NCBI RefSeq assembly: GCF_030816505.1
Contig: NZ_JAUSYB010000001.1
Coordinates: 1-64,000 of the forward strand
Length of the DNA: 64,000 nucleotides
Reading direction: 5' to 3'
Origin: Microbacterium sp. W4I20
GTDB lineage: Bacteria; Actinomycetota; Actinomycetes; Actinomycetales; Microbacteriaceae
Part shown: piece by piece, positions 23,036-31,537 of the stretch
Numbering within the stretch: the first letter of the stretch is position 1
Layout of the letters: every line of letters starts with the position of its first letter
Program-made: the position numbers and the translations under genes
The notes under the pieces: generated by a model
Seen by the model: only the letters and a program-made list of their open reading frames with translations
Database searches by the model: none
Told to the model about the DNA's origin: nothing

Positions 23036-24478
23036 TCAGGCGAACATCACTCGCCGTGGTGGCTGGTCGGTGTAGGTGCGGCCCAGGGGGCTGTGCCAGG
23101 TGATGGTGCCGTCTTGTCGTTGTTGTGCCGTCCACCGGTACGGTTCGGGGATGTCGGGGTGTTTCAGGGTGTGGTGGGAGCGGCAGAGGTGGCTGAGGTT
23201 GTCGAGCCGGGTTCTGCCGCCTTTCGCGTGATCATGGGTGTGGTCGATGTCGCACCGGTGGACGGGCATGCGGCAGCCGGGGAAGCGGCAGTGCTGGTCG
23301 CGGGCGCGGAGGAACCGGCGCATCCCCTCGGTCGGCGTGTAGGTGTCGGTGTGGGTGATCATGCCGGTGCCGTTGAGGAACAGGCGGCTCCAGCCGGTGT
23401 TTCGTCCGGCGAGGTCGCGGGCGATGTCGGGGTGGAGGGGGCCGTGGCCGTCGAGCTCCGCGGGGCGCTCATCCGCGCCGGCGAGGGTGGACGCTGCGAC
23501 GGTGACCTGGATGCGTCCCTGGATGTTGTCGAGGCCGTCGCCGTGGACCGCGCTCGGGTCGGCGGCGAGGAGCAGGTCGGCGAAGATATCGGCCTTCACC
23601 TGATCCTTCGTGCGGGTGTCTGCGGGGATGTGGATCACATCGGGGTCGGTCGTGAACGTTCCGTCGCCGAAGATCGCGTCGGCATAGGGGTCGAACGCGT
23701 AGGGGTCGAAGGCGGGGTCGGCGAACGCCGGGTCGTCGAGGGCGAAGTCTTCGGGGAACAGGGAGTCGCCGGACTCGTCGGCCGTCCACGGGTCGAGGAC
23801 GGGCTCGCGGTCGTCGCGGGTGTCGATGACCTGGCGTGCCATCTGATCGAGCCGGTCGGCGATCGCGTTCGCCATCCACTCGGGCAGCACCGCGGTCAGG
23901 ATCGCGAGACCGTCATCCACCGACCGCACCTTCACGCACCGCTCGTCCGCCGCGCGGCGGTGCCGGTCGGTGACCGTCTCACCCACCAGGGCCGCGGCGA
24001 CCTGCTTCGCGTGCGCGCTCGTGCGGGCCGCGGTCTCCCGCTCCGCGAAGAGCAGTACCGCGGTCTCGTAGAGACCCATCACCGCAGCATCCGCCTTCTT
24101 GTTACGGATCGCTTCGGACACGATCGCACTGGCGCGGGCGATCTCCCGCATATGCGCGGCACTGATCCCGCCTTTCGCGAACGCCGCCCGCACCGACGGC
24201 AACTCCGTGCTCAACGAACGCGCATCCGAGAACGCATACTCGATCGACCCCTTCGGCATACGACCCGCCGCAGAGAACTCCGCGACCATCGACCGATAGA
24301 TCGCATCGCGGTGATACGGACTCTCAGCGACGTCGGAATCATGGATCGCGATCTGTCGCACCAGGAGCTCCGTCGCCTCCGCCTCGAGCACCGCGATCCG
24401 CCGCCTCGCCTCCACCCACGAGTCGAGCACACGGCGACGCTCCTCAAGATCGAGGGAGAGATCGGTCGGCTTGTCCAT
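23036..24478 (-). CDS. DUF222 / HNH endonuclease family protein
   Basis: The product has 480 residues. The N-terminal two thirds match DUF222, with a helical region rich in Ala and Arg. The C-terminal HNH nuclease reads CRFPGCRMPVHRCDIDHTHD, then NLSHLCRSHHTLKH with the Zn-binding Cys pairs. Residues about 245-280 are an Asp/Pro/Phe-rich insertion. Such proteins occur in many copies in Microbacteriaceae and are linked to mobile regions; their biological role is unsettled. The ATG lies 6 nt after a TAATCT element. Confidence 0.88.
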   Translation of the reverse strand: MDKPTDLSLDLEERRRVLDSWVEARRRIAVLEAEATELLVRQIAIHDSDVAESPYHRDAIYRSMVAEFSAAGRMPKGSIEYAFSDARSLSTELPSVRAAFAKGGISAAHMREIARASAIVSEAIRNKKADAAVMGLYETAVLLFAERETAARTSAHAKQVAAALVGETVTDRHRRAADERCVKVRSVDDGLAILTAVLPEWMANAIADRLDQMARQVIDTRDDREPVLDPWTADESGDSLFPEDFALDDPAFADPAFDPYAFDPYADAIFGDGTFTTDPDVIHIPADTRTKDQVKADIFADLLLAADPSAVHGDGLDNIQGRIQVTVAASTLAGADERPAELDGHGPLHPDIARDLAGRNTGWSRLFLNGTGMITHTDTYTPTEGMRRFLRARDQHCRFPGCRMPVHRCDIDHTHDHAKGGRTRLDNLSHLCRSHHTLKHPDIPEPYRWTAQQRQDGTITWHSPLGRTYTDQPPRRVMFA

Positions 24479-24484
24479 ACTCCA

Positions 24485-24513
24485 AGATTAGAACAAAGCT
24501 TCGAATCAAGCAA
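24485..24513 (-). promoter_or_regulatory. Promoter of the HNH gene, leaderless
   Basis: Reading on the minus strand, TTGCTT (24513-24508) and TAATCT (24490-24485) are separated by 17 nt. The ATG begins 6 nt further on. Confidence 0.6.
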
Positions 24514-24517
24514 TATT

Positions 24518-24892
24518 CTAGTCGGGGGGAAACTCGACCCGTCCGCGGAGCTTGTCGATGTCGCGGCGCTCCCGTTTGGTGGGTCGTCCTGCGCCGCGAT
24601 CGCGAAGCCCGAGAGCTGCCTGAGGCTCGCGAGCCGGCGTCCGATCCTCGAATGCGAGCGCGGCGACCGGGGCTCCGACGCGCTTCACCAGGATCTGCCG
24701 CACGCCCAGAATCCGGTCGAAGCCGGAGATCCGGATCCTGATTTCGTCGCCGACCTTGATCGACTGGGCGGCCTTCACCTTGTCGCCGTTGACTCGTACA
24801 TGCCCCGCACGGCATGCGGTCGTTGCCGCCGAGCGCGTCTTGAACGCGCGAACCGCCCACAGCCAGCTGTCGACACGTGCAGCATCCGGCAT
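24518..24892 (-). CDS. S4-domain RNA-binding protein (Hsp15-like)
   Basis: This 124-residue protein has an S4 domain (VDSWLWAVRAFKTRSAATTA, then GHVRVNGDKVK) and a basic C-terminal tail. Hsp15-type proteins bind free 50S subunits carrying a nascent chain; whether this actinobacterial version does the same is unknown. The ATG overlaps the stop of the YhhN gene as ATGA, which fixes the start well inside the longer open frame. Confidence 0.85.
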   Translation of the reverse strand: MPDAARVDSWLWAVRAFKTRSAATTACRAGHVRVNGDKVKAAQSIKVGDEIRIRISGFDRILGVRQILVKRVGAPVAALAFEDRTPAREPQAALGLRDRGAGRPTKRERRDIDKLRGRVEFPPD

Positions 24893-25560
24893 CAGGTGGT
24901 CCTCTTCCTCAGAGAGATCAGGGCACCCGCGACGATCAGGCCCTGACCGATCGTATAGGCGAGCATGATCGCCGGGTTGCTCCACGGGGGGAGGGAGTCG
25001 GGGAGGAACAGTCGAAATGCGAGGAGCGTGTCGCTGGCCAGGAAAAACGCCCCGCCGACGGCGATGACCCGGTGGCACCGCGCCGAGAACGCTGCCGTTC
25101 CCCCGAGAACGAGCCCGTAGATGGCGACCGCGATGAGCAGTCCACCGGTGTGCGGGCCGAGTACCGCGAGCATCGCCACCCACCACGCCGCATACATGAG
25201 TGCCCACCACGGCATCCGTCGGCGAGGGAGGAATCGCACGAACAAAGCGATATATGCCAGATGTGCGATGCCGAAGAAGAGAAGCATGAGGGGGAGTTCC
25301 GGGGCTGCGGGGAAGAAGGCGCCGACGCCGTCTCCGAGCCAGGAGAACAAGAGTGCGGTCACGAGCAACACGGTCGCGAACGGCGGGCGAAACCGACGAG
25401 CCGAAATCACCACGGGGATGGCGAGGAGCGGCATCAGCAGCAGCTTGGTCGTGCCGGCGACAGGGCTGTCCACCCCGAGCAGGATGACATGGAGCGCGGA
25501 CACCGCGATGTAGGGCAGAAAGGCCCACACGATCGTCGGGGGAAGTGCGCGGCGCTGCAT
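24892..25560 (-). CDS. YhhN-family membrane protein (lysoplasmalogenase-like)
   Basis: The product has 222 residues with seven to eight hydrophobic segments and little else. YhhN/TMEM86 proteins include lysoplasmalogenases that hydrolyse the vinyl ether bond; this one is too distant for a firm claim. I chose the ATG at 25560 because TACGAT ends 6 nt upstream of it. A GTG at 25590 is an alternative but has no such signal and no ribosome binding site. Confidence 0.78.
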   Translation of the reverse strand: MQRRALPPTIVWAFLPYIAVSALHVILLGVDSPVAGTTKLLLMPLLAIPVVISARRFRPPFATVLLVTALLFSWLGDGVGAFFPAAPELPLMLLFFGIAHLAYIALFVRFLPRRRMPWWALMYAAWWVAMLAVLGPHTGGLLIAVAIYGLVLGGTAAFSARCHRVIAVGGAFFLASDTLLAFRLFLPDSLPPWSNPAIMLAYTIGQGLIVAGALISLRKRTT

Positions 25561-25566
25561 CCCTTC

Positions 25567-25572
25567 ATCGTA
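25567..25572 (-). promoter_or_regulatory. -10 element TACGAT for yhhN-like gene
   Basis: TACGAT on the minus strand is followed by GAAGGG and then the ATG at 25560. Confidence 0.45.
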
Positions 25573-25599
25573 GGCGCGGGAATCGTTCACGCCGCCCGA

Positions 25600-26055
25600 T
25601 CAGGACTCGACGGTGACCTGCTCGATGTCACCGTTCGCGCCGAGGTGCACCGCCGGCCAATAGCCATTGGGGAAGTGCTGTCCGCAGCGGTCGGTGAAGT
25701 GCAGGATGACGGTGCCGTCGGAGGCCGCTTCGATCGTCTCGAGCGCAAGGTCGGATGCTGCCTCCTCGAGTTCGTGCGGTTCAGGTTCGCCGTTGCTGAA
25801 CTTCGTGACGACGGCATCCGATGCGATCCGGCCGAGAGAGGCGAGATCGGCGACCGTGGCGCGCAACCGGGGGAGGAGTGGCGTGACCTCGTCGGCGCTC
25901 GTGCCCTCCACCATGAGGTCGAGTTCGGCGCCGTCGACGGTCACCGTGCCGGCGAACCAGTCGTGCGTGAGGATCTCTCCGTCCGTCAGCTCGGTGGTCG
26001 CCCGGGTGAGGGTGCCGAGTTCCGGGTCTTCGATGGTCGGCTGCTCGTCGCTCAT
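25600..26055 (-). CDS. Hypothetical protein, 151 residues
   Basis: This is an acidic protein, beginning MSDEQPTIEDPELGTLTRAT and ending HLGANGDIEQVTVES, with no signal peptide or membrane segment. The layout resembles immunity- or DUF2004-like small proteins, but I cannot assign a family. Its ATG lies 6 nt after TAGCGT, indicating its own leaderless transcript, and the YhhN gene follows after 39 nt. Confidence 0.75.
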   Translation of the reverse strand: MSDEQPTIEDPELGTLTRATTELTDGEILTHDWFAGTVTVDGAELDLMVEGTSADEVTPLLPRLRATVADLASLGRIASDAVVTKFSNGEPEPHELEEAASDLALETIEAASDGTVILHFTDRCGQHFPNGYWPAVHLGANGDIEQVTVES

Positions 26056-26061
26056 GTCTTC

Positions 26062-26067
26062 ACGCTA
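26062..26067 (-). promoter_or_regulatory. -10 element TAGCGT, leaderless start at 26055
   Basis: On the minus strand TAGCGT is followed by GAAGAC and then the ATG. Confidence 0.5.
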
Positions 26068-26075
26068 GCGTCCGG

Positions 26076-26273
26076 TCAGGGTGCGAGGTGTCGCCCGTCG
26101 GGCTCAAGGTGTTCGCGAAGGATGCGGATCGCTTTCGGCCCGACGCCGTGGATCGCGAGCAGCTCCTTCGCGGAGCGGCCGTCGAACTGCTCGAGGCGTG
26201 TGAGGCCGTGCAGGGCCAGTTCGCGGCGAGCCACCTTGCCCATCTCGGCGGGGAGGTCGCTCTCGTCGGTCAC
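26076..26273 (-). CDS. Small helix-hairpin-helix protein, 65 residues
   Basis: The protein contains LEQFDGRSAKELLAIHGVGP followed by KAIRILREHL, the helix-hairpin-helix pattern seen in the RNA polymerase alpha C-terminal domain and in many small DNA-binding proteins. The GTG start overlaps the stop of the GNAT gene as GTGA. The downstream partner and target are unknown. Confidence 0.75.
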   Translation of the reverse strand: MTDESDLPAEMGKVARRELALHGLTRLEQFDGRSAKELLAIHGVGPKAIRILREHLEPDGRHLAP

Positions 26274-26854
26274 GGGTTCAGCTCCATTGTGACGAGGATG
26301 CGGCCCGGCTTGAGTTCGGCAGCTTTCGCGAACCCCGCGGAGAGGAACATGCTGACCATGCCGTGATACAGGTCGTTGGCGTGCTGCTTCTTGCCGGCCG
26401 TATCGACGGCATAACCCTCGATCAGTCGCGCTCCGGACTTCCGGGCATAGTCGACCGCAGCGCGCAGCAGCTCGCCGTTGAGTCCCTTCCCGCGGTGCTC
26501 GCGACGCACGACGAAGCACGTCACCGCCCAGACCGATTCGTCGTCGAAAGGCTCCTCCGTCGCGGCCGTGATCATGCGCGTGTGCGCGAGCCGTGCCTGC
26601 CTGGTGCGGGGACCGATCCGGATCCAGCCCGCTGCCTCACCGTCGACGTAGGCGATGATCCCGGGCGGAGGTCCCTCGTCGATCTCGGACCGCAGCATCT
26701 CGGTGCGCTGCGGAGTGGTCGTCTCGTTCCAGTCCTTGTTGCGCAGGAGGGGCCAGATGCACTGACAGCTGGCTCCGTCGCCGCCGCCCGTGAGTGCGTG
26801 CTGAACATCGTCCCAACGGGCGGTCGTCGCCACCTCGGTCGTGATCGTCGGCAT
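26270..26854 (-). CDS. GNAT family N-acetyltransferase
   Basis: The product has 194 residues. The acetyl-CoA binding motif is VRREHRGKGLNGELLRAAV, the Q/R-x-x-G-x-G/A pattern, and the late beta-bulge segment is FLSAGFAKA. The Cys-containing segment ASCQCIWPLL near the N-terminus is common in one GNAT subgroup. The substrate is unknown. The ATG at 26854 lies 7 nt after TAGCGT. A Met 12 codons upstream exists but would sit ahead of that promoter element. Confidence 0.82.
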   Translation of the reverse strand: MPTITTEVATTARWDDVQHALTGGGDGASCQCIWPLLRNKDWNETTTPQRTEMLRSEIDEGPPPGIIAYVDGEAAGWIRIGPRTRQARLAHTRMITAATEEPFDDESVWAVTCFVVRREHRGKGLNGELLRAAVDYARKSGARLIEGYAVDTAGKKQHANDLYHGMVSMFLSAGFAKAAELKPGRILVTMELNP

Positions 26855-26861
26855 GCACGCG

Positions 26862-26867
26862 ACGCTA
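26862..26867 (-). promoter_or_regulatory. -10 element TAGCGT for the GNAT gene
   Basis: On the minus strand TAGCGT is followed by 7 nt and the ATG at 26854. Confidence 0.4.
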
Positions 26868-26923
26868 CGCCGAGCGTCCGACACCCGCAACGGACCGGTT
26901 CGCGGAGGGCCGCCGGGTCAGGC

Positions 26924-26929
26924 TAAGAT
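26924..26929 (+). promoter_or_regulatory. -10 element TAAGAT of tRNA-Pro
   Basis: TAAGAT lies 33 nt before the mature tRNA. A good -35 is not visible. Confidence 0.4.
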
Positions 26930-26961
26930 AGTGGAGTTGCCCGCGCGTAAGTGCGGAACAA

Positions 26962-27035
<74 letters not shown>

Positions 27036-27043
27036 CCGAGAAG

Positions 27044-27077
27044 GGCCCGGAAACTCGCAAGAGTCTCCGGGCCTTCT
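27044..27077 (+). terminator. tRNA-Pro terminator
   Basis: The stem GGCCCGG plus ACTC pairs with GAGT plus CCGGGCC around a GCAA tetraloop, with one internal mismatch, followed by TTCT. Confidence 0.7.
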
Positions 27078-27166
27078 GCATGTCCGAGTGAGAGCGACCC
27101 GCCATGCGCCAGGGCTTTGCGCCCATGGATCAGACCTCACCCGCGGCCCCGGTGCATAGTGGTGTC

Positions 27167-27412
27167 ATGGACGAAGACCGCAAACTCAGACGACAGCAGG
27201 TGCTCATGCTCGTGGTCGGAGGGGTGTCGCTCGCGGTCGTTCTGATCGTCGGTATCGATCTCGTCGTCAACGGCGGAAGCGGCGGCCGTTGGTGGACGGT
27301 GATCGGATCAAGCCTCACGGCCACCGCGATGGTTCTCGGATGGTTCAACCTCCGCTCCGTGCGCCAAAAGCTCCGGGACGCGAACGACGCGCGACCAACC
27401 GAAACGCTCTAG
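27167..27412 (+). CDS. Small two-pass membrane protein, 81 residues
   Basis: The protein begins MDEDRKLRRQQVLMLVVGGV and has two hydrophobic segments (about residues 13-32 and 40-60) separated by a Gly/Ser/Trp-rich loop, with a basic C-terminus. No family is recognised. The gene converges on the TetR gene with a 12-nt gap and no terminator between them. Confidence 0.65.
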   Translation: MDEDRKLRRQQVLMLVVGGVSLAVVLIVGIDLVVNGGSGGRWWTVIGSSLTATAMVLGWFNLRSVRQKLRDANDARPTETL

Positions 27413-27424
27413 CCGACGCCCACC

Positions 27425-28069
27425 TCACCCCGCGTCAATCGCCTCCCGCAGCCTCCCCGCCGCCAACCCCAGCGCCCACTCGGCCACATCCGCGACCACG
27501 CGCGTGTGAGCTGGATGCTCGATCGCGACCGACGAGTTCACGTACGACCCGCCGCCGTCGAGCGCGATGAGGATGCGGATGCAGGCGGCCTCGGCATCCG
27601 CTCCGGGGAAGTCGCCGGAGGCTATGCCGTCCTCGAGGATCGCAGTGAGCTGCTCGCGGTCCAGGGCGTCCTGCACCTGCAGTTCGGCGTCGAGCGTCGG
27701 GCTGAAGCGCGACAGGTGCCGGGCGTTCAGCCAGAGTCGCGCCAGCGGCAGCGAGCGGCCGCGCTCGACGTGTCCGACGAACCGGGCCAGGCGCTGCAGG
27801 GGAGTGCCGCCCTTCGCGAAGAACTGCTCCCGTTCGAGCACGGCGGCGCGCGCGAACGCCGCGACCACGAGGTCCTCCGCCACGGGGAAATAGTGGGTGA
27901 TCAGCCCGGGACGAACGCCGAGCCGAGCAGCGACAGCCCGCAGCGTGATGCGCTCGAGGCCCTCTTCGATGGCGATCGCGGCGGCGCCGGCGAGGATCTC
28001 CTCCCGCCGCTCCTCGGGCAGTTTCCGAGTACGCGGCGGAGCTGTCTGAGAAGAAGTGCTTGACGTCAC
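27425..28069 (-). CDS. TetR/AcrR family transcriptional regulator
   Basis: The protein has 214 residues. The N-terminal helix-turn-helix reads ITLRAVAARLGVRPGLITHY, and the C-terminal ligand domain is of the type found in TetR regulators of nitrogen-compound genes. It is divergent from the NCS1 permease-amidohydrolase operon and probably represses it and itself. The GTG start lies 7 nt after TAGCAT, which is interleaved with the operator-like repeats. Confidence 0.85.
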   Translation of the reverse strand: MTSSTSSQTAPPRTRKLPEERREEILAGAAAIAIEEGLERITLRAVAARLGVRPGLITHYFPVAEDLVVAAFARAAVLEREQFFAKGGTPLQRLARFVGHVERGRSLPLARLWLNARHLSRFSPTLDAELQVQDALDREQLTAILEDGIASGDFPGADAEAACIRILIALDGGGSYVNSSVAIEHPAHTRVVADVAEWALGLAAGRLREAIDAG

Positions 28070-28076
28070 CCCACCG

Positions 28077-28124
28077 ATGCTATTGAATAAGTGACCAATA
28101 GTCTATTGGGCATGTGACCAATAA
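28077..28124. promoter_or_regulatory. Divergent TetR/permease control region with CCAATAG repeats
   Basis: A perfect 15-nt palindrome, CCAATAGTCTATTGG, is at 28095-28109. Further half-sites are CTATTG at 28080-28085 and CCAATAA at 28118-28124. TAGCAT (28082-28077, minus strand) is the -10 of the TetR gene. TAGTCT (28099-28104) is a candidate -10 for the permease. TetR binding here would cover both promoters. Confidence 0.6.
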
Positions 28125-28167
28125 CACGGCGACTGATAGCAATGACGCTCCTCCCGAAAGGAACTCC

Positions 28168-29598
28168 ATGACCCAGCATCCGACCGTCGACGCGGAATCG
28201 CTCGACGCCGCGACGCGTCCCGAGACCCGCGGCATCGAGCTGATCGACGATGCGGAACGCCACGGCCGAGCTCGCGACCTCTTCCTGATCTGGGCGGCCC
28301 CCAGCGTCAGCATCCTCAATCTCACGATCGGGGCCTCGCTGATCCTCCTCGGTCTCGAGATCTGGCAGGCGATCGCGACGATCATCGCCGCCTCGCTGCT
28401 GTGGGTGCTCCCGGGCATCATCGCGGGGAGCGGACCGGCCTCGGGCACCTCCGGCTCGGTCGTGACGCGGGCGATGTACGGCGTGCTCGGCAACCGGCTG
28501 TTCGTCGCCGTCGTCGGCTGGTTCATCGGCGCCGTGTTCCTCTCGCTGACCTGGCTCGCGTCGTCGTTCCTCGGCGCTGATCTGCTGCGGCGGGCGGGCA
28601 TCAACGACCCGATCTGGGTGCCGATCGGCGTCACGATCGTCGTGGCGGCCGTCACGATCATCGTCGCCATCTTCGGCCACGGACTCATTTTGCGCGCATA
28701 CCCGTACATGGCCGCCGCGCTCTTCGTGATCTTCCTGGCGGTGGCCGGATTCATCCTGCCGACCGTCGACTGGCAGTACGCGGCACCGGAGCCGCTGACC
28801 GGCCCCGCCCTGTGGTCCGCGATCTCGATCGGCTTCACGATCCTCGCCTCGACACCCCTGTCGTTCATGAACAGCCCCGACATCGCCCGCTACCTCCCGC
28901 GCGACACCAAGCCCTCGCACATCACCGCCGCGACGGCCCTCGGCGGCGCCCTGCCGTTCATCGTGTTCACCATCGTCGGCGTGCTGCTCGCGACCGGTCT
29001 GAGCGCCGCGGCGTTCGACTCCGGCATCGACGTGGCCCTGCTCGACCTGCTGCCCGCCTGGCTCGGCCCCGTGCTCGTGGTCGGCGTCGTCATCAACACG
29101 ATCGCCCTGAACGCGATGACCACCTACACGTCGAGCATGGCTTTACAGGCCATCGGATTCCGCCTGCGCCGCATCCCCGCCGCGATCATCGTCGGCATCG
29201 TGGGCACCGCGCTGACGATCTACCTGGTGCTCTCGTCGAGCCTGCTCGAAGCCGCGAATCTCATGCTGCAGTTCCTCGTCATCGTGTCGGGGCCGGCGAT
29301 GGCGATCTTCGTCGTCGACGTCATCCTGCGCCGCTACGACTATGACGGCGTCGACCTCTTCCACGATCGCCCCGGCGGACGGTACTGGTACTCCGCAGGC
29401 TGGAGCATCCCCGGCATCACCGCGCTGCTGGCCGGCGGAATCGCCACCGCACTCTGCCTGTCGACGAGCGTCTGGTCGGGCCCGATCGCCGAGCTGACCG
29501 GCTTCATCGACCTCTCCGTGCCGGTCGGTATGCTCGTCGCCGCGGCGCTCTACCTCGGCCTCTTGCGCACACCCCTCGGAAAGGACGGTCGACCGTGA
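28168..29598 (+). CDS. NCS1 family nucleobase/purine-cytosine permease
   Basis: The product has 476 residues with about 12 membrane segments. NCS1 features include the early WAAPSVSILNLTIGASL segment and the conserved NSPDIARYLPR loop. NCS1 carriers import cytosine, purines, allantoin, hydantoins and related compounds; which one cannot be decided here. The ATG at 28168 is preceded by GAAAGGAACTCC, a strong ribosome binding site. An upstream in-frame GTG at 28114 lies within the operator. The stop overlaps the amidohydrolase start. Confidence 0.88.
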   Translation: MTQHPTVDAESLDAATRPETRGIELIDDAERHGRARDLFLIWAAPSVSILNLTIGASLILLGLEIWQAIATIIAASLLWVLPGIIAGSGPASGTSGSVVTRAMYGVLGNRLFVAVVGWFIGAVFLSLTWLASSFLGADLLRRAGINDPIWVPIGVTIVVAAVTIIVAIFGHGLILRAYPYMAAALFVIFLAVAGFILPTVDWQYAAPEPLTGPALWSAISIGFTILASTPLSFMNSPDIARYLPRDTKPSHITAATALGGALPFIVFTIVGVLLATGLSAAAFDSGIDVALLDLLPAWLGPVLVVGVVINTIALNAMTTYTSSMALQAIGFRLRRIPAAIIVGIVGTALTIYLVLSSSLLEAANLMLQFLVIVSGPAMAIFVVDVILRRYDYDGVDLFHDRPGGRYWYSAGWSIPGITALLAGGIATALCLSTSVWSGPIAELTGFIDLSVPVGMLVAAALYLGLLRTPLGKDGRP

Positions 29599-31208
29599 CC
29601 ACCCGCTACCTCAACGGACGTATCTTCACCGCCGACACCGATCCGGAACGCACCTGGGCCGAGGCCTTCACCGTCGACGGCGAGACGATCACCTTCGTCG
29701 GCTCCACCGCCGATGCCCCCGACGCGGACGAGACCGTCGACCTGGAGGGCCGCCTCGTGCTGCCGGGCTTCACCGACGCCCACACGCACCTGCTGATGGC
29801 CGGCTCCGCGCTCGGACAGGTCCCGCTCACGGCCGCCCGCACGCTCGACGAGATCCAGACGCTGCTGCGCGACGCCAGAGCGGCGAATCCGGATGCGGTG
29901 GCGTTGCGCGGCCGCGGATGGCTCTTCGACTCCGTGCCGGGGGGAGCGCCGACGGCCGCGATGATCGATGAAGCCGTCGCCGACATTCCGGTGTATCTCG
30001 ACGCGAACGACTATCACTCCTGCTGGGTCAACACCGCCGCCCTGGTCGAACTCGGCATCACCCGGGACACGGCCGATCCGATCGGCGGGCGGATCGCGCG
30101 GGATGCCGAGGGCGAGCCGACCGGGCTGCTCTTCGAGACCGCGGCGACCCAGTACGCCTGGGCCCACAACGATGCGACGACCACCGACGCCGACCGCGAC
30201 GCCGATGTCGAGCGCGTGATCGCCGCCTACCTCGACACCGGGGTCACCGGCGCCATCGACATGGCCTTCGACGAGTACGGACTCGCCGCGCTGCAGCGTG
30301 CCCAGGAGCGGCACGGGGGAGAGCTGCCGATCCGCGTCGCCGCGCACTGGATCATCGTCAACACCGGTGAGGACGAGGCGAATCTGGCGCAGGTCGCCCG
30401 GGCCGCCGAACTCGCACGAGACGACTCGTCGCCGTGGCTCCGCGTCGTCGGGATCAAGCTGGTCCTCGACGGAGTGATCGACGCGTGCACCGCGGCGATG
30501 CGGCATCCGTACGCCGACGGCACGAATGCCGAACCGATCTGGCCGGTCGGGCAGCTCAATCCGGTCGTTGCGGCGGCGGATGCTGCGGGACTCCAGGTCG
30601 CCCAGCACGCGATCGGCGACTACGCCAGCGAGATCGCCCTGGACGCGATCGAGCACGCCATCGCCACCAACGGCGATCGGGCGCGTCGCCACCGCATCGA
30701 GCACCTCGAGTACGCGGCGCCCGGCACGGCCGAGCGGATGGCGCGACTCGGCGTGACGGCATCGATGCAGCCCGTGCACAGCGATCCCGCGATCTTCGCG
30801 AACTGGGCGGAGATGCTCGGCGATGATCGCGTCGACCGTGCGTTCCCCTGGCCCGAGTACGAGGATGCCGGCACGCTGCTGGCCTTCTCGACCGATGCGC
30901 CGACCGCTCCGCACGAGGCGCTGGCGAACATGTACGTCGCGACGACCCGGGCCTCGGCCCTCGACCGGTCGGTCCCCGCCATCCACCCGCAGTTCGCCCT
31001 TCCGCTGGCATCGGCGATCGGGCACGCGACGCGGGATGCCGCGGCATCCGTCGGCGATGGAGACTGGCGCGGACGCCTCGCGCCGGGATTCGCCGCCGAC
31101 TTCGTCGTGGTCGACACCGATCTGTTCAGCGAGGAGCCGTCGTCGCTCCTCGAGGCGCGCGTGATCGAGACGGTGGTCGCCGGAAGATCGCGGTATCGGG
31201 CGGGGTAG
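29595..31208 (+). CDS. Amidohydrolase family 3 protein (YtcJ-like)
   Basis: The product has 537 residues. The metal-binding His pair appears in DAHTHLLMAG. YHSCWVNTAAL and the later QHAIGDYASEIALDAIEHA and RIEHLEYA place it in the YtcJ / amidohydrolase-3 group, which includes N-substituted formamide deformylases. It probably acts in the cytoplasm on the compound imported by the coupled NCS1 permease. The GTG start overlaps the permease stop by 4 nt, and TetR faces both genes. Confidence 0.85.
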   Translation: MTTRYLNGRIFTADTDPERTWAEAFTVDGETITFVGSTADAPDADETVDLEGRLVLPGFTDAHTHLLMAGSALGQVPLTAARTLDEIQTLLRDARAANPDAVALRGRGWLFDSVPGGAPTAAMIDEAVADIPVYLDANDYHSCWVNTAALVELGITRDTADPIGGRIARDAEGEPTGLLFETAATQYAWAHNDATTTDADRDADVERVIAAYLDTGVTGAIDMAFDEYGLAALQRAQERHGGELPIRVAAHWIIVNTGEDEANLAQVARAAELARDDSSPWLRVVGIKLVLDGVIDACTAAMRHPYADGTNAEPIWPVGQLNPVVAAADAAGLQVAQHAIGDYASEIALDAIEHAIATNGDRARRHRIEHLEYAAPGTAERMARLGVTASMQPVHSDPAIFANWAEMLGDDRVDRAFPWPEYEDAGTLLAFSTDAPTAPHEALANMYVATTRASALDRSVPAIHPQFALPLASAIGHATRDAAASVGDGDWRGRLAPGFAADFVVVDTDLFSEEPSSLLEARVIETVVAGRSRYRAG

Positions 31209-31537
31209 GCGCGGCGGAACTCAGCCTCGCGCGTGATCGCCGTGCATCGGCGATTGACGGGAGTGATGAGCCGTGCGCCGGAGGGGTATGCCCTCTCGAC
31301 GCCCCGTCCCCAGACGGATGCCGAGAGGGCCACCGTCCATCCCGGACGGCGGGGAGGCGGCGAAGATATCGCTGCGCTCAATGGCTGATTCCCCAGTCCT
31401 CAGCCCGTAGCCCCCGCTACTCATAGCAGAATAGCGCGCTTTTGTCTTGTCCGCCATTTGGGGGACAAAGAAACCTACGAAACTTATCGGTACGCAGAGC
31501 CGGTTGTCTTTCTCGCGGCGTTTCATAGGGTGTAGTC
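31209..31537. other. Intergenic region with two stem-loops and an inverted repeat
   Basis: No gene is supported. A 9-bp stem (GCCCTCTCG at 31290-31298, CGAGAGGGC at 31322-31330) encloses a 23-nt loop. A second hairpin (CCGTCC at 31333-31338, GGACGG at 31344-31349) follows at once. An inverted repeat TTGTCC / GGACAA lies at 31447-31452 and 31463-31468. Neither stem-loop has a T tract. The 3' end holds the promoter of the next gene. The stretch from 31350 to 31530 is visibly richer in A/T than its surroundings. Confidence 0.55.
31504..31531 (+). promoter_or_regulatory. Promoter TTGTCT-16-TAGGGT, leaderless start at 31538
   Basis: TTGTCT (31504-31509) and TAGGGT (31526-31531) are spaced by 16 nt, and the ATG starts 6 nt downstream. 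The sequence fits a housekeeping actinobacterial promoter. Confidence 0.6.

Noticed and set aside
23093..24946. Plus-strand frame of 617 codons opposite the HNH gene
   Set aside because: Val/Gly/Arg-rich shadow without recognisable motifs; the minus strand has a full DUF222/HNH protein with a promoter.
28114..28167. GTG at 28114 as start of the NCS1 permease
   Set aside because: It lies inside the operator repeats and lacks a ribosome binding site; ATG 28168 has GAAAGGA at good distance.
31221..31526. Minus-strand ORF of 101 codons in the intergenic region
   Set aside because: No ribosome binding site, low-quality composition, and it crosses the stem-loops and the promoter of the next gene.
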